Source: a virus
Strand: one strand, 5' to 3'
DNA: 64,000 nt
IMG/VR virus record: IMGVR_UViG_3300030616_000020
Coordinates: 1-64,000 of that record
The position numbers and the translations under genes were made by a program. The notes under the pieces were generated by a model that was not told the DNA's origin, did not search any database, and saw only the letters and a program-made list of their open reading frames with translations. This document shows, piece by piece, positions 1-10,155 of this stretch. Every line of letters starts with the position of its first letter. Positions within the stretch are counted from its first letter, which is position 1.

Positions 1-1
1 T

Positions 2-2626
2 TCTCAAATAACTTTTCATAGTAGTCTTTTACTCAGGTCTTTTCAAGATAATGCTTATATCGCAATAGGTGATACAGGCGACTCGAATACTTGGGTCACA
101 TTATCAGACCCATCCACAACAACGAAAGTATCTATCTTAAGGGTACGCAGTGCTGATCTCTCAGTAGAGTGGGATTTTAGGGACGATGGTTCTTTCTATA
201 TCACAGGTCTTGGAGACGATGATACAGAGGACCATGTTCTTGCTATCGACGATAGTACAGGTTTAGTTACAAAAAGATCAGTTGCTTCGCTCGGTGGTAG
301 TTCTAGTCCGTGGCAGGTAAACACAAATGTTATAACTCCTGCTGTTTCAGGAGATGATGTTCGACTTGCAACCACTGAGCAGTTACAGTTTGTAGATGCA
401 AATAGTTATATCTACGGTTCTGCTGCGAATACCATACAAATTGTAACAAACTCTACAGTAGTTGCAACATTTAATGGTTCCGGAGATATTGTTACAGGAG
501 GTTCGCTTTATCCTGCTACTGGTGATGTGGAAATATTAGGTTCATCAGGTTCATATTGGGCAGAAGTATTTGCCAATAAATATAGTGTTGACGGTTATGC
601 AGATATTGAATCTGCATCTCTACAGCTTACATTCAAAGTGAATGCAGGGACTGTAATGGTACTCAATAGGGGTGCTACTCCTGATGTGACTATCAGTGCT
701 AGATTGTATTTTAATGATTCTAATACTCAAATTTATGAGGATGGTTCTAGTAATCTCACCTTCACGGATGCAGTAACAGGAACTAAAACTTTAGCAGAAT
801 TAGCAGGTGGTGGTTCATCTCCTTGGACCAGTGATACCAACGGTATAACTTATTCTGCTGGTAACGTAGGTATTGGAGAAGCTTCCAATGCATCATACGC
901 ACTTACAGTAGATGGAGGTATCAGAAGTAAAGGTGCTAATGTTGCCATGTATTCAAGTGATGCACTTGATCTTGATACAAGACTTACGTTTAATGTAGCA
1001 TCTGGTAGTCTTTTCACTTTTTACTACTATGATGAGGGAGATACCCAATTTGAAGATATGAGAATTGGTAGTAATACTTCAAATAAGGGTATTTATTATG
1101 ATGCTAGTCTTGAGCGAGTTGGTATCAATAAAGATGCTCCTGAATATGATCTGGATGTTGATGGTGGTATGCAAGTAGGATCAGGTAGTTCAGTTGGTAC
1201 TTTTTATCTTGATCGTTCGGGTGCAACTTATCCAATGTACATGCAGCATAATTCTACTAATTGGATATTTGGACAGTATACGACTCAGTACATGAAATTT
1301 ACATCTACTTATAACTATTCATCTAAAGAATGGTTATTTGGAAATACTGAGACTTTTGGTTCATCAATCGGTGATTATCGGGTACAAATTGCTGATATTA
1401 CTACAGAAGATTATCCACATTTAATATTGCTTGGTAATAGAACTACGGACGCTGCTCACGGAGAACTGTCATTTCTTAATCAAGCATCAACCGAAACTAG
1501 CAAAAGAGGTGTTGTAATAAGAGCTTCTAGAGATGGTAATAATACCTCTAGTATGCTTGAATTATTCACAATCGAAAGTACTGGTCCCACTTTCCATAAA
1601 GCTCAAATGAATAGTATAGGAAATTGGGGTATTAATGGTAATGCAAGTACTGCAACTGATATTAACCTTAAAACTTATAGAAGTACAGGTCAGATTATAT
1701 GTGAAATAGGTAGGTCATCTGCTTGGACGTATAACAATGCAGGTAATACTTTGGTTACTGAAGGTATGATCTTCAGACCTTCGTCTTATCAGACAAGCGA
1801 TTATTGTAATTTCTATACTTACATTAACTCATACGGTGGAGTTCAATTTAGACGAGGAACATCTTTTAGTGACTTAAGAGTAGGCTATACTCAAATGTTA
1901 TATTATATCGGTAGTACATCATCTGCTACTTTACGTTATTCTTGGTCATCAACTCAGACGTGGTTCTATGGGTCAAGTCAGGCATACATGTATATTGATG
2001 CTGCAACTTCCAACGCTAGTATTTATTTACAAGCAGCCAGTACGTCTGATGCAGCGATATATTTCAGACAAGATACAAGTACCAGATTTATAATAGGATA
2101 TGACGATACTACCAATGTATTTCAGATTCATAGTAGTCCTTCATTTACTACCTCTCTAGCAACTGTTGACTTTGCTGTTACTACTTCAGGTTCTTTGTAT
2201 GCAGGTAATCTCTCGAATATAGATCAATCTACTTATCTTAAGCATAATACCAGTTCTGGTCTTATAAGTTATAATACTTCTTCTGATTTACGCCTTAAAA
2301 CAAATATTGAAGAATATCAACCTGATTCACTTGGATGGATAGTAAATCAGAGGCTTATCAAATTTGATAGAAAAGATGGATCATGTTATGGTGAGATAGG
2401 TTGGGATGGTACTCAGATGTCTAAGATAATGCCTTCTTTGACTTTCAAGGATAAGAAAGGCTATTGGAATATCAAGGAAACCAAGTTCCCTGTACATTTT
2501 CACAGGGCTATTCAACAGCTTCATGCTATTGATCAAGGACATGAAGATAGAATAGGGAAACTTGAGAAAAAAGTCAGAACTTTACGTAGCGAAATCACAG
2601 CATTAAAAAAACAACTAAAATCATAA
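2..2626 (+). CDS. Tail fibre/appendage with C-terminal S74-type chaperone (5' end cut by window)
   Basis: The reading frame is open from the first bases of the window, so the start lies outside; the GTG at 527 is only an internal codon. The visible 874 residues are rich in Ser, Thr, Gly, Asn and Tyr, with repeated blocks around a G-S-S-P-W motif and V-G-I-G/N-V-G-I-G type strands, typical of trimeric beta-structured phage fibres. Near the C terminus lies SDLRLKTNIEEYQ, the signature of the endosialidase-type intramolecular chaperone (Peptidase_S74), whose Ser and Lys carry out self-cleavage after trimer folding. It is followed by a coiled coil ending in Lys/Leu heptads. The role is host recognition at the tail tip. 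Receptor specificity cannot be read from sequence. Confidence 0.85.
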   Translation, partial: SQITFHSSLLLRSFQDNAYIAIGDTGDSNTWVTLSDPSTTTKVSILRVRSADLSVEWDFRDDGSFYITGLGDDDTEDHVLAIDDSTGLVTKRSVASLGGSSSPWQVNTNVITPAVSGDDVRLATTEQLQFVDANSYIYGSAANTIQIVTNSTVVATFNGSGDIVTGGSLYPATGDVEILGSSGSYWAEVFANKYSVDGYADIESASLQLTFKVNAGTVMVLNRGATPDVTISARLYFNDSNTQIYEDGSSNLTFTDAVTGTKTLAELAGGGSSPWTSDTNGITYSAGNVGIGEASNASYALTVDGGIRSKGANVAMYSSDALDLDTRLTFNVASGSLFTFYYYDEGDTQFEDMRIGSNTSNKGIYYDASLERVGINKDAPEYDLDVDGGMQVGSGSSVGTFYLDRSGATYPMYMQHNSTNWIFGQYTTQYMKFTSTYNYSSKEWLFGNTETFGSSIGDYRVQIADITTEDYPHLILLGNRTTDAAHGELSFLNQASTETSKRGVVIRASRDGNNTSSMLELFTIESTGPTFHKAQMNSIGNWGINGNASTATDINLKTYRSTGQIICEIGRSSAWTYNNAGNTLVTEGMIFRPSSYQTSDYCNFYTYINSYGGVQFRRGTSFSDLRVGYTQMLYYIGSTSSATLRYSWSSTQTWFYGSSQAYMYIDAATSNASIYLQAASTSDAAIYFRQDTSTRFIIGYDDTTNVFQIHSSPSFTTSLATVDFAVTTSGSLYAGNLSNIDQSTYLKHNTSSGLISYNTSSDLRLKTNIEEYQPDSLGWIVNQRLIKFDRKDGSCYGEIGWDGTQMSKIMPSLTFKDKKGYWNIKETKFPVHFHRAIQQLHAIDQGHEDRIGKLEKKVRTLRSEITALKKQLKS

Positions 2627-2629
2627 ATT

Positions 2630-2914
2630 ATGGCAAACATCACAATTAACATTCCGGATGATAAGCTACCTTGGGTAGTAGACGGATTCGCTAAAAGGTT
2701 TAACTATCAAGAACAGGTTCCAAATCCTGATTTTGATCCGGAGCAACCTGAAGACCCTGTTACCAACCCTTTAATGATTGATAATCCTGAAGGTAAAGCA
2801 GCATTCGCTAAGAAGATGCTTATTCACATGATTAAACATGAAGCACTCAAAGGACATAATCGTGAAAGTTTGGCAGAAGATCAGGCTGAAGCTGATACTG
2901 TAATACTATCTTAA
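2630..2914 (+). CDS. Small acidic protein downstream of tail fibre
   Basis: Codes for 94 residues and starts 3 bp after the fibre gene. The N terminus (ITINIPDDKLPWVVDGFAKRF) is a beta strand followed by a helix, and the middle contains a Pro/Asp-rich linker. I do not recognise a family with certainty. Its place directly behind a fibre gene suggests a fibre-assembly or tail-accessory role, but this is inferred from position only. Confidence 0.7.
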   Translation: MANITINIPDDKLPWVVDGFAKRFNYQEQVPNPDFDPEQPEDPVTNPLMIDNPEGKAAFAKKMLIHMIKHEALKGHNRESLAEDQAEADTVILS

Positions 2915-2924
2915 TTTAAAAACT

Positions 2925-3212
2925 ATGCAAGCGGACGTAACAATTCCTGAAAAGACGAAAACTCAGAGAGTTATTCAGATAGTAGTAGCTCCTCCTAGTA
3001 AGATAGTAGAAGTACTTGTTGAAAGTCCTGATGGTGTTCAGACCTTTCAAGTAGATATTTCTGATCTATGGTCAGGAGCAACTACTACTCAACAGAATAC
3101 TATTAAAGCCTTCTTTAAACGTGTAGGAGCTTTGGCTTTGGACATGAAGAACGAAGCTGATGGAGTAGATGTAACAGAATCAGATGTAAGTGGAGACATT
3201 TTTGAAGACTAA
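2925..3212 (+). CDS. Small structural-block protein, unknown function
   Basis: Codes for 95 residues and is acidic, especially at the C terminus (ESDVSGDIFED). The pattern of short beta strands and one amphipathic helix gives no recognisable motif. It is co-directional with its neighbours and spaced by 10-13 bp on each side, so it belongs to the same late transcript. There is no signal peptide or membrane segment. Confidence 0.65.
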   Translation: MQADVTIPEKTKTQRVIQIVVAPPSKIVEVLVESPDGVQTFQVDISDLWSGATTTQQNTIKAFFKRVGALALDMKNEADGVDVTESDVSGDIFED

Positions 3213-3225
3213 AATTTTTTAAACT

Positions 3226-3507
3226 ATGGCAGCTACACCTACTGAAATAAACGCTTATCTGTATAACATCAGAACAGCATTCGTAGAGTACGGCAATAAT
3301 CTTGCTAATGCTCAGAGACTTGGAAGAACAGACCTCTTATGCTATGATATGAAATTTAGGGTTCTTAAATATCTTGTTCGTATCTTAGTAGACTACTTTG
3401 ATAGTGATGACTATCAAAATGTAAATTTTTTCACGCCCGAAGAAGCGAGAGATGTGGCGCAGCACATCAATAATATCTGCGGAACTAATTACATGGTTGA
3501 TTTTTAA
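3226..3507 (+). CDS. Small helical structural-block protein, unknown function
   Basis: Codes for 93 residues, mostly helical, with many Tyr and Asn and a central basic-hydrophobic helix (MKFRVLKYLVRILVDYF). No named domain is visible. It lies between the fibre accessory genes and the connector genes. It may be a head-tail accessory protein, but nothing in the sequence proves this. Confidence 0.65.
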   Translation: MAATPTEINAYLYNIRTAFVEYGNNLANAQRLGRTDLLCYDMKFRVLKYLVRILVDYFDSDDYQNVNFFTPEEARDVAQHINNICGTNYMVDF

Positions 3508-3528
3508 TAATTTAAAAGAAGAAGAATT

Positions 3529-3834
3529 ATGTTACTTAACGTGCATGAAAGGCTAACACTGGTGAATTTGCTTCCTGAAAAAGGAAACTTTACAACAATG
3601 AAGACTATCGAAGCAATGAAAGATTTGCTTTACCCTTCTGAAGAAGAAACAAAGAAGTATGGTATTGAGCAGAAAGGTAACAACATCTCATGGAATGCAG
3701 AAGGCAACAAGGAAATTGAGATCAAACTTACCAAAGCTCACAAAGATTTAATCACAAAAGCTTTGGAAGACTTGGATGAGAAAGAAGAACTTACAATGGC
3801 TCATTACCAAGTCTTTAAGAAGTTTAAAAAGTAA
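3529..3834 (+). CDS. Small conserved-looking phage protein (MLLNVHERL type)
   Basis: Codes for 101 residues. The start is preceded by a purine-rich stretch (AGAAGAAGAATT), one of the few plausible ribosome-binding sites in this block. The N terminus LNVHERLTLVNLLPEKGNF and the lysine-rich, helical remainder resemble small proteins often found in Bacteroidota phages near connector genes, but I cannot assign a function. It ends 6 bp before the next gene. Confidence 0.65.
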   Translation: MLLNVHERLTLVNLLPEKGNFTTMKTIEAMKDLLYPSEEETKKYGIEQKGNNISWNAEGNKEIEIKLTKAHKDLITKALEDLDEKEELTMAHYQVFKKFKK

Positions 3835-3840
3835 GAGCGA

Positions 3841-4554
3841 ATGTACAACGTAACACTTAACCAGATCGCATACAGTATCCTTGAATCTGTCAGAGGTAAG
3901 CTCACAGACGATGACAATATCTCTATTGATCAGGTTAAGGATATGGTACACAGCACTAGAGCAAGGCTCCTGAAGCAGAAGTTTGACAAAAATCTAAGAG
4001 TAATAGATGATGTCTTTACTCAGTCTTTGGGAGCCTTGGAAATTGAACCGGTTGATTCATCGGTTCACCCTACTATCAGAGCTGGTCGATATATGTACAG
4101 AACGGTACTTGAGATTCCTGAGACAATAGATAGAAGGAATTACGAAGGTACTTTTACACGTATTGGACCTGCTGATCAGCTTGCAACCAAGTGGAATCTA
4201 GTTAGTTATGACAGAGCCTTGTACTCCGGAAACGGAAGATTTAACGGGGCTTTGATTTTTTGTTTTCTTAGGGATAACAGGATACATCTAATTAGCGGTG
4301 ATAGATACCACAAAGGAGTTCAATACATTGATGTTGAAGGTGTGTTTCAGAACCCTACTCAAGTTGCAATGTTTACAGATGTTGAAGGTAACTCTCTATA
4401 TTCTGATGATGGTCGTTATCCAATCAGCAGAGCTATGAGAGATGACATCGAGAATATAATCATCAAGGAACGTATCGCACCACAAAGTTCTGTACCGAGT
4501 GATGTGATCAATGATGCAACTGACACTTTAGATGCAGCAGAAGCAAGGGATTAG
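3841..4554 (+). CDS. Head-tail ring/connector protein (crAss-like)
   Basis: Codes for 237 residues. The helical N terminus (NQIAYSILESVRGKLTDDDNISIDQVKDMVHSTRARLLKQKF) is followed by a mixed beta region and a helical C terminus. The same architecture is found in ring or adaptor proteins of short-tailed crAss-like phages, and this gene sits in the usual position upstream of an IHF-like gene and the tail nozzle gene. It likely forms a ring below the portal. The family is inferred from layout and sequence style; no catalytic residues are expected. Its 3' end overlaps the next gene by 23 bp. Confidence 0.6.
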   Translation: MYNVTLNQIAYSILESVRGKLTDDDNISIDQVKDMVHSTRARLLKQKFDKNLRVIDDVFTQSLGALEIEPVDSSVHPTIRAGRYMYRTVLEIPETIDRRNYEGTFTRIGPADQLATKWNLVSYDRALYSGNGRFNGALIFCFLRDNRIHLISGDRYHKGVQYIDVEGVFQNPTQVAMFTDVEGNSLYSDDGRYPISRAMRDDIENIIIKERIAPQSSVPSDVINDATDTLDAAEARD

Positions 4555-5050
4555 AGATATCTATAGGTTCTATCGGAAGACCTCTGATAAATCTGTCGAT
4601 TTTCACACGTTTAAGCGTGTTTGGGAGACTTTCATAGAACAAGTGATACAAGGTATCATCTTAGATGGTAAGGACTTTTCTATGCCTTCTTTGGGAAGTG
4701 TCGGTATCAGGAAGCAGAAGGTAATTGTTGCATTAACTCCGGACGGTGACATTGATAAAAGATATTTAAGACCGGATTGGGATGCGACGAAGAAATTGTG
4801 GGCTAGAGACCCTGAAGCTAAGAAAAGGAAACAACTTGTATACCACTTGAATAAACATTTCAATGGATACAATTGCAAATGGTTTTGGGACAAGTCAACT
4901 TGCTCAGTACCAAATAATACAGCTTATTCTCTGACAATGACCAGAGCGCATAAACGAGCTTTATCAGCAGCTATTCGGGATGAGAATATTGAAGTCGATT
5001 ATTACGAACAGAAACCTAAAGTAAGGAGAAGCTATGAGCGAGAGAATTAA
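4532..5050 (+). CDS. HU/IHF-like DNA-binding protein of the structural block
   Basis: Codes for 172 residues. The region VDFHTFKRVWETFIEQVIQG followed by DFSMPSLGSVGIRKQKV matches the helix-turn-helix plus 'lP-x-lG-x-f-x-i-R-K' strand of the HU/IHF fold. IHF-like genes among the virion genes are a known feature of crAss-like phages. The protein may bend DNA during packaging or be part of the virion. The C-terminal half is basic (KKRKQ, RAHKRALS), consistent with nucleic-acid contact. The gene overlaps both neighbours (23 bp and 17 bp), indicating tight translational coupling. Confidence 0.65.
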   Translation: MQQKQGIRDIYRFYRKTSDKSVDFHTFKRVWETFIEQVIQGIILDGKDFSMPSLGSVGIRKQKVIVALTPDGDIDKRYLRPDWDATKKLWARDPEAKKRKQLVYHLNKHFNGYNCKWFWDKSTCSVPNNTAYSLTMTRAHKRALSAAIRDENIEVDYYEQKPKVRRSYEREN

Positions 5051-5345
5051 CATTGCTAAAGAAACGCTGAAAGACGGTACTGAGAGTATCACCTACAGCA
5101 AATCTTGGGAAAAGAACGGTATGAGTTGCCGTAAGGAAGTCCGCAAGGTTGAAGGAGGCTATATTGTAACCATTTCAAAGCATGGTAAACCTACTGACCA
5201 AGGAGAGGATGCTGAATGGATTGATGAACGCAGAGAGTTCGTTACCACTGAGAATCCCTTTGAGGAGGCTATGGAGGAGAAGAAAGAAGAAGAGAAAGAA
5301 GAACAGAAAATGTTCAAGTTTATTGATATGCCTAATTTAATGTAA
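5034..5345 (+). CDS. Small charged protein of the structural block, unknown function
   Basis: Codes for 103 residues and overlaps the IHF-like gene by 17 bp. The N-terminal two thirds is likely a small beta-rich domain; residues about 78-93 form a Glu/Lys-only helix (EEKKEEEKEEQK) before a short hydrophobic tail (MFKFIDMPNLM). A solvent-exposed charged helix followed by a tail peptide suggests a linker or docking role. I do not recognise a family. Confidence 0.6.
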   Translation: MSERINIAKETLKDGTESITYSKSWEKNGMSCRKEVRKVEGGYIVTISKHGKPTDQGEDAEWIDERREFVTTENPFEEAMEEKKEEEKEEQKMFKFIDMPNLM

Positions 5346-5356
5346 AAACAACAACG

Positions 5357-6094
5357 ATGAGCTTAACAGGCAAAACTGTTGATGTAAGTTACATTATTGA
5401 ACGTGTCTATCGAGATTACGGATTTGATCTTGAAGTAAAATTCGATGAAGTAGTAGAATGGATATGGGATGTGATGTCACTGATCGGTGCGCCTCAACCT
5501 CTGGTTGATAAGGTCACTGATGGAAGTGAACATATGCCCCAACCAATCGAGATAGTTAATTTTCGTGGAGAGTTGCCATGTGATGTACATTCAATTTTCC
5601 TAGCAAGAGACTATGAATCTAAACTACCAATGGTCTGTAAGCAAAGCTCTTATTTAAGAGATATGGATCAGATATATCAGAGAGAGTCCCAATACAGCTA
5701 CACGCTTAATAATAACTACATCTTCACATCCTTTGAGGAAGGACAGGTAGAACTGCATTATCGAGCATTTCCTACTAGCGCATTAGGGATGCCTCTCGTG
5801 CCTGATGATATTAAGTTCATCATGGCTGTACAGGCGTTCATAGCTGAACGAATAGGATTCAGACTCTATATGCAGGATCACATGGCAGAAAGAAAGTATG
5901 AGAAACTTCTGCAAGATCGACATTGGTATATAGGTGCTGCTGGAACAAAAGCACACATACCTTCTATTGATGAAATGGAATCTATTAAAAACAGGTTCTT
6001 AAGATTGAGGATTCATCCCGATCTTCATAACACTTCGTTCATATATTCTGCTGATAGCGAGAGACTTATACTTCATAATAATCTTGGACGTTAA
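5357..6094 (+). CDS. Head-tail connector/tail ring protein (crAss-like)
   Basis: Codes for 245 residues. The N terminus (VDVSYIIERVYRDYGFDLEVKFDEVVEWIWDVMSLIG) and the 'MPQPIEIVNFRGELPCDVHSI' region are typical of a connector protein found immediately before the large tail nozzle protein in crAss-like phages. The role is structural, bridging the portal ring and the tail tube. No catalytic motif is seen, as expected. It runs almost directly into the next coding region. Confidence 0.65.
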   Translation: MSLTGKTVDVSYIIERVYRDYGFDLEVKFDEVVEWIWDVMSLIGAPQPLVDKVTDGSEHMPQPIEIVNFRGELPCDVHSIFLARDYESKLPMVCKQSSYLRDMDQIYQRESQYSYTLNNNYIFTSFEEGQVELHYRAFPTSALGMPLVPDDIKFIMAVQAFIAERIGFRLYMQDHMAERKYEKLLQDRHWYIGAAGTKAHIPSIDEMESIKNRFLRLRIHPDLHNTSFIYSADSERLILHNNLGR

Positions 6095-6133
6095 GTGTTA
6101 TTCAAGAAATTTTGTAATATAAGGAGAAAAAGG

Positions 6134-9100
6134 ATGGCTATAATTACGAATGAGTTCGCATCAGGGATGGACCAAGATTCATCCAAGAACAAATATGATA
6201 ATAAGCATTATTATGATGCTGAGAATGTTCGCATACTTACTCAGGATGGAGTAACCAGTGGTGCGCTTGAGGATATGATGGGAACCATTGAACGTCTTGA
6301 TATTGATTCTGGTGGTGCGTTATTCATCGTAGGTCATTGTATTCTCAGGGATAATATTATCATCTTCGCTACAAGAAATCCTTTTGATTCACATGCTGGT
6401 TCATACACAGATTACATCTTAAGAATTCCAATAGAAGATATTGAAAATCTTACAGGAACTAATGTTAAAACTATCAGTCTCAACTATGTCCATGATCCCT
6501 CTCCGGGAAATGTTATTTATAGCGGACAATTATCATTTTCAAAAGGAAGTCCTATAGCTGCTATACCAAGATGGGAGACTGAAAATATTCAGAAAGTTTA
6601 TTGGGTTGATGGATACAATCCATTCAGATATCTGAATACTGTTTATAATGAGGATACCAATGATCTTGCAAACCTTCCTGAAGACAGACTTGAGGTAACA
6701 GGAAATATTGAACTAAGTATACCTGAGTTAGATGATATTGGAACAGGGAGTTTAAGAGCAGGTAGAGTTCAATATGCTTATCAACTTTATACATTAAACG
6801 GATCAGAAACAGTTTTTAGTCCTTTTAGTCCACTATATGATATTTATGGATCATCGACTAATGCACCTAATGATGTTTCGGTCAGAGGTTCTGAAATAGA
6901 TGAAGACACAGGAAAATCTTTTAAAATTTTAATAGATATTCCTTCTTTACAATACACTAGAATTCGTGTTATTGCTATGCAGTGGACTACCTTAGCGGGT
7001 GATCCAGAAATAAGGATTATTGACGAAGCTGATATTGATCCTGCTGGTGGAGAGATAAGTGTCTTTGATAGTGGTCAGAGTCTTGGTTCTTATACGCTTG
7101 AAGAAGTAAGATTACTCCAAACTACATTTGCAATTCCTAGTGTAATAGAAACAAAAGATAATTTTTTATTTACAGGAGACATAAAACTTCAGAGCTTTGA
7201 TGTAGATTTTGATGCAAGAGCATATCGTTTTTGTGGATCATCTTCTGTATCAACAAATTATAATTATAATAGGATTGCTAGTATTCCTCAGAGAGGTTAT
7301 GCTTTTGTAGGCGAAGAAGGATCACTTGAAGGATATACTATACGAGCAAGTGACAAAGCAACTTTTTATGGTGTTAAAGGTCTTACAGGAACTTTGATTG
7401 GAGATTGGACTGATATTCCTGAAGATGCTGATTGTATTTGTGAATTTAACAGACTTAGTGTTCAGAATCATTACAACAGATATATGTATCAAAGTGATGG
7501 TGCAACTGTTGGAGGAGAAGGACCTAATGTAAGTTATACGTTCAGTACTTTGGATATTGAGCCTGATGAAAGTCGTTCAGGTGTAGCAACTTCTTACGAT
7601 TTTTGGGCTGATAACAGTAGTTCAAATAATCCATCTAATGAGTCTTACGCAGCATATTCAAGTCCTTGGAACGCTGGTGAATTTTTAGGTTATCACAGAG
7701 ATGAGATTTACCGATTTGGAATTGTTTTCTTTGATGATAAAGGAAGATCATCTTTTGTAAAATGGATTGGAGACATCCGAATGCCTTCCCATAGTACTGA
7801 GACAGCTAACGGTGTCTATTCATTCAGATATACAAATGATTTTAGTGGTGGTAGAGCAGAACTTCTTAGGGTTAACTTTGATGTAGATATTTCTAGTATT
7901 AGTGATCAGATTGCTAGTTATCAAATTGTTAGAGTAGTAAGAGAATCTACTGATAGAACTGTTCTTGCTCAAGGAATAGCTAATCATCCCGGAGATGATT
8001 CCAATGGAAGATGTCATGTTGGTTGGTCAGATACTACGAAAAGCGGATCAGGAGCAACTGGAAATGACAGACTTCTATATCAGTATCATTCTCCTGAAAT
8101 ATCTTTTAATAAAAATCTTGAGCTTAAAGCAAATGATTTTGTTCAGGTTGTAGGTATTGCAGGTACAGGTTCAAATAGTTTTGGTGAAGCTAGTGCTACA
8201 GGAACTCTTAACAATCTGTTTAAATACACAAACTGGAATCCCCTTGATAATCCTCAAAGGGACGGTGATAGCTATGGTGCAGTACAGGGAGATGAATTTT
8301 ATGACGATAATTTTAGTGATGTTGAGCTTTTCAGACTTGTAAAACAAACCGATCTCGATTTTAGTTTAGGAGGGTTCTTTGAATATAGTAATAAGAATGA
8401 TGATCTTAAGACCACTAAAGGAATATTTGCTCTTATCAAACCGGAGAATGACACTTTTGATGCAAGATTGATTGATTATGATGCTGGAATTAGGTTGATA
8501 AATTACAGAAGAGATTTGTACGGAACTCAATACGGTGGTCATAGTTATACTTCAAGAGCTAATAATCAATATGTTGCAGCAAGTACTATATATGATAAAA
8601 CAGACGTAAGTACTAAAAGAGTTTGTGGTGGTGATACCTTTATAGGAATGTTCGACTGTTTGTATAATACAGGTACAAACGAAGAAGCTCGACCTGTTGG
8701 TGAAGACCCTGATGTTCTTGTTTTCATAGTCGAGACAAGCATAAATCTTGCTCTTAGAATAGATGACGGATATTGTAGACAACGGTTTACAGGTGACGAA
8801 ATGCAATTTCTACATGATGAAGCAGGTATTTATGCTGATGACAATATCGAATCAGGCACTCCAAGTTTTATCTTATATCAAGATGAAGACTTGTATCGCT
8901 ATAATACTGTCTATTCAAAAACCAACACAGCAAAAATCTTTGTTCCTAAACCTTTTGATTGGGTAGCACTTGAGGATTTTGATACACGGGTTTATGCTTC
9001 TGATCAGAAGATTAACGGTGAGATTGCAGATAGCTGGTTAAAATTCAGAACGGATTCCTTTATCGAACTCGATCCTCAGTATGGACCTGTAACAGCACTT

Positions 9101-10075
9101 AAGAAAGTTAATACAAGACTTGTTTTCTTTCAACCTCAAGCCTTTGGTACTATCTCAGTAAATGAAAGAGCATTGCTACAAACTGCAACACAAGCTCAGT
9201 TGAGCCTTGGTGTAGGTGATGTTCTGGAACGTTACGATTATGCGAAGACAGATGTAGGTTGTTCTCATTGGAGACATTTGGTTCTTACACCTAATGCTTT
9301 GTATTGGGTTGATGCAATCAATCAATCTATGTTTATGTTTACCAAAGGACCAGAGGAAATTTCTATAATGAAAGGACTTCATTCTTGGTTCAATGATAAT
9401 ATTGTGGAGCGAAAGGATATGAGTACAACGCTTGGTGAGTCAATGCACCTATTCTATGATCCTGAGTTCCGTGAAGTCTATGTAGTTGATAATAACAGTA
9501 ATTGGGGTTTAATCTGGAATGAGCTTACAAACGGATTTGTATGTCGTACTGATAATCAACCTTGGTATGTAATCAATTATCTTGAGAAGGTACTTGGTAC
9601 TACTAACCTTAGACAATTCCATAGGCACAATGATTTTGCAGGAAGTCGTGGTCACATTTACGGCTCGTATAGAGAAATAAGTCTAACACTTCTTATTAAC
9701 CCTTCTCAACACGATATAGCAATATTCAACAACTTTGAGTGGTTAACCGAATGTTTTGACGATGACTTTGCACTCGGACTTATAGATCAACGCCTTACTT
9801 GGCAAGAATTAAGAATGTGGAATGATTATCAACATACGGGAATAATCCCTCTTGTTGTCGGAGATAACGTCAAACGTAGAATGAGAAAGTGGAGATTTAC
9901 TATTCCAAGAGCAAGATTTGCAAGGAACGGATTTTCATCTTTACCTGATAGTGAACGTTATGCACGTATGCGTGATACTCATATGTTTGCTAGGTTTAGT
10001 TATACGAATGATACTGCTGATCAGAAGTTCACTATACATGATATTCTAACATCTGTTACTATATCTAATACCTAG
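6134..10075 (+). CDS. Tail nozzle/muzzle (tail tubular B-like, 'stabilisation') protein
   Basis: Codes for 1,313 residues. I place the start at the ATG at 6134 (MAIITNEFASGMDQDSSKN) because AAGGAG lies about 12 bp upstream; the frame also extends 13 codons further upstream without ATG. The N terminus, with NEFASGMDQD and DAENVRILTQDG, is characteristic of the large beta-rich protein forming the distal tail tube of podovirus-type phages, including crAss-like ones. The protein is mainly beta strand with many Asn, Asp, Ser and Tyr, consistent with beta-propeller and beta-sandwich domains. It is one of the two largest virion genes here. Confidence 0.75.
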   Translation: MAIITNEFASGMDQDSSKNKYDNKHYYDAENVRILTQDGVTSGALEDMMGTIERLDIDSGGALFIVGHCILRDNIIIFATRNPFDSHAGSYTDYILRIPIEDIENLTGTNVKTISLNYVHDPSPGNVIYSGQLSFSKGSPIAAIPRWETENIQKVYWVDGYNPFRYLNTVYNEDTNDLANLPEDRLEVTGNIELSIPELDDIGTGSLRAGRVQYAYQLYTLNGSETVFSPFSPLYDIYGSSTNAPNDVSVRGSEIDEDTGKSFKILIDIPSLQYTRIRVIAMQWTTLAGDPEIRIIDEADIDPAGGEISVFDSGQSLGSYTLEEVRLLQTTFAIPSVIETKDNFLFTGDIKLQSFDVDFDARAYRFCGSSSVSTNYNYNRIASIPQRGYAFVGEEGSLEGYTIRASDKATFYGVKGLTGTLIGDWTDIPEDADCICEFNRLSVQNHYNRYMYQSDGATVGGEGPNVSYTFSTLDIEPDESRSGVATSYDFWADNSSSNNPSNESYAAYSSPWNAGEFLGYHRDEIYRFGIVFFDDKGRSSFVKWIGDIRMPSHSTETANGVYSFRYTNDFSGGRAELLRVNFDVDISSISDQIASYQIVRVVRESTDRTVLAQGIANHPGDDSNGRCHVGWSDTTKSGSGATGNDRLLYQYHSPEISFNKNLELKANDFVQVVGIAGTGSNSFGEASATGTLNNLFKYTNWNPLDNPQRDGDSYGAVQGDEFYDDNFSDVELFRLVKQTDLDFSLGGFFEYSNKNDDLKTTKGIFALIKPENDTFDARLIDYDAGIRLINYRRDLYGTQYGGHSYTSRANNQYVAASTIYDKTDVSTKRVCGGDTFIGMFDCLYNTGTNEEARPVGEDPDVLVFIVETSINLALRIDDGYCRQRFTGDEMQFLHDEAGIYADDNIESGTPSFILYQDEDLYRYNTVYSKTNTAKIFVPKPFDWVALEDFDTRVYASDQKINGEIADSWLKFRTDSFIELDPQYGPVTALKKVNTRLVFFQPQAFGTISVNERALLQTATQAQLSLGVGDVLERYDYAKTDVGCSHWRHLVLTPNALYWVDAINQSMFMFTKGPEEISIMKGLHSWFNDNIVERKDMSTTLGESMHLFYDPEFREVYVVDNNSNWGLIWNELTNGFVCRTDNQPWYVINYLEKVLGTTNLRQFHRHNDFAGSRGHIYGSYREISLTLLINPSQHDIAIFNNFEWLTECFDDDFALGLIDQRLTWQELRMWNDYQHTGIIPLVVGDNVKRRMRKWRFTIPRARFARNGFSSLPDSERYARMRDTHMFARFSYTNDTADQKFTIHDILTSVTISNT

Positions 10076-10155
10076 TATTAGAAAGTTTTGGGTGTAATAG
10101 TTGAGTTCTTCTAAATACTTGAGTAATTTTACAAAAGGACATAATAAAAAATGTT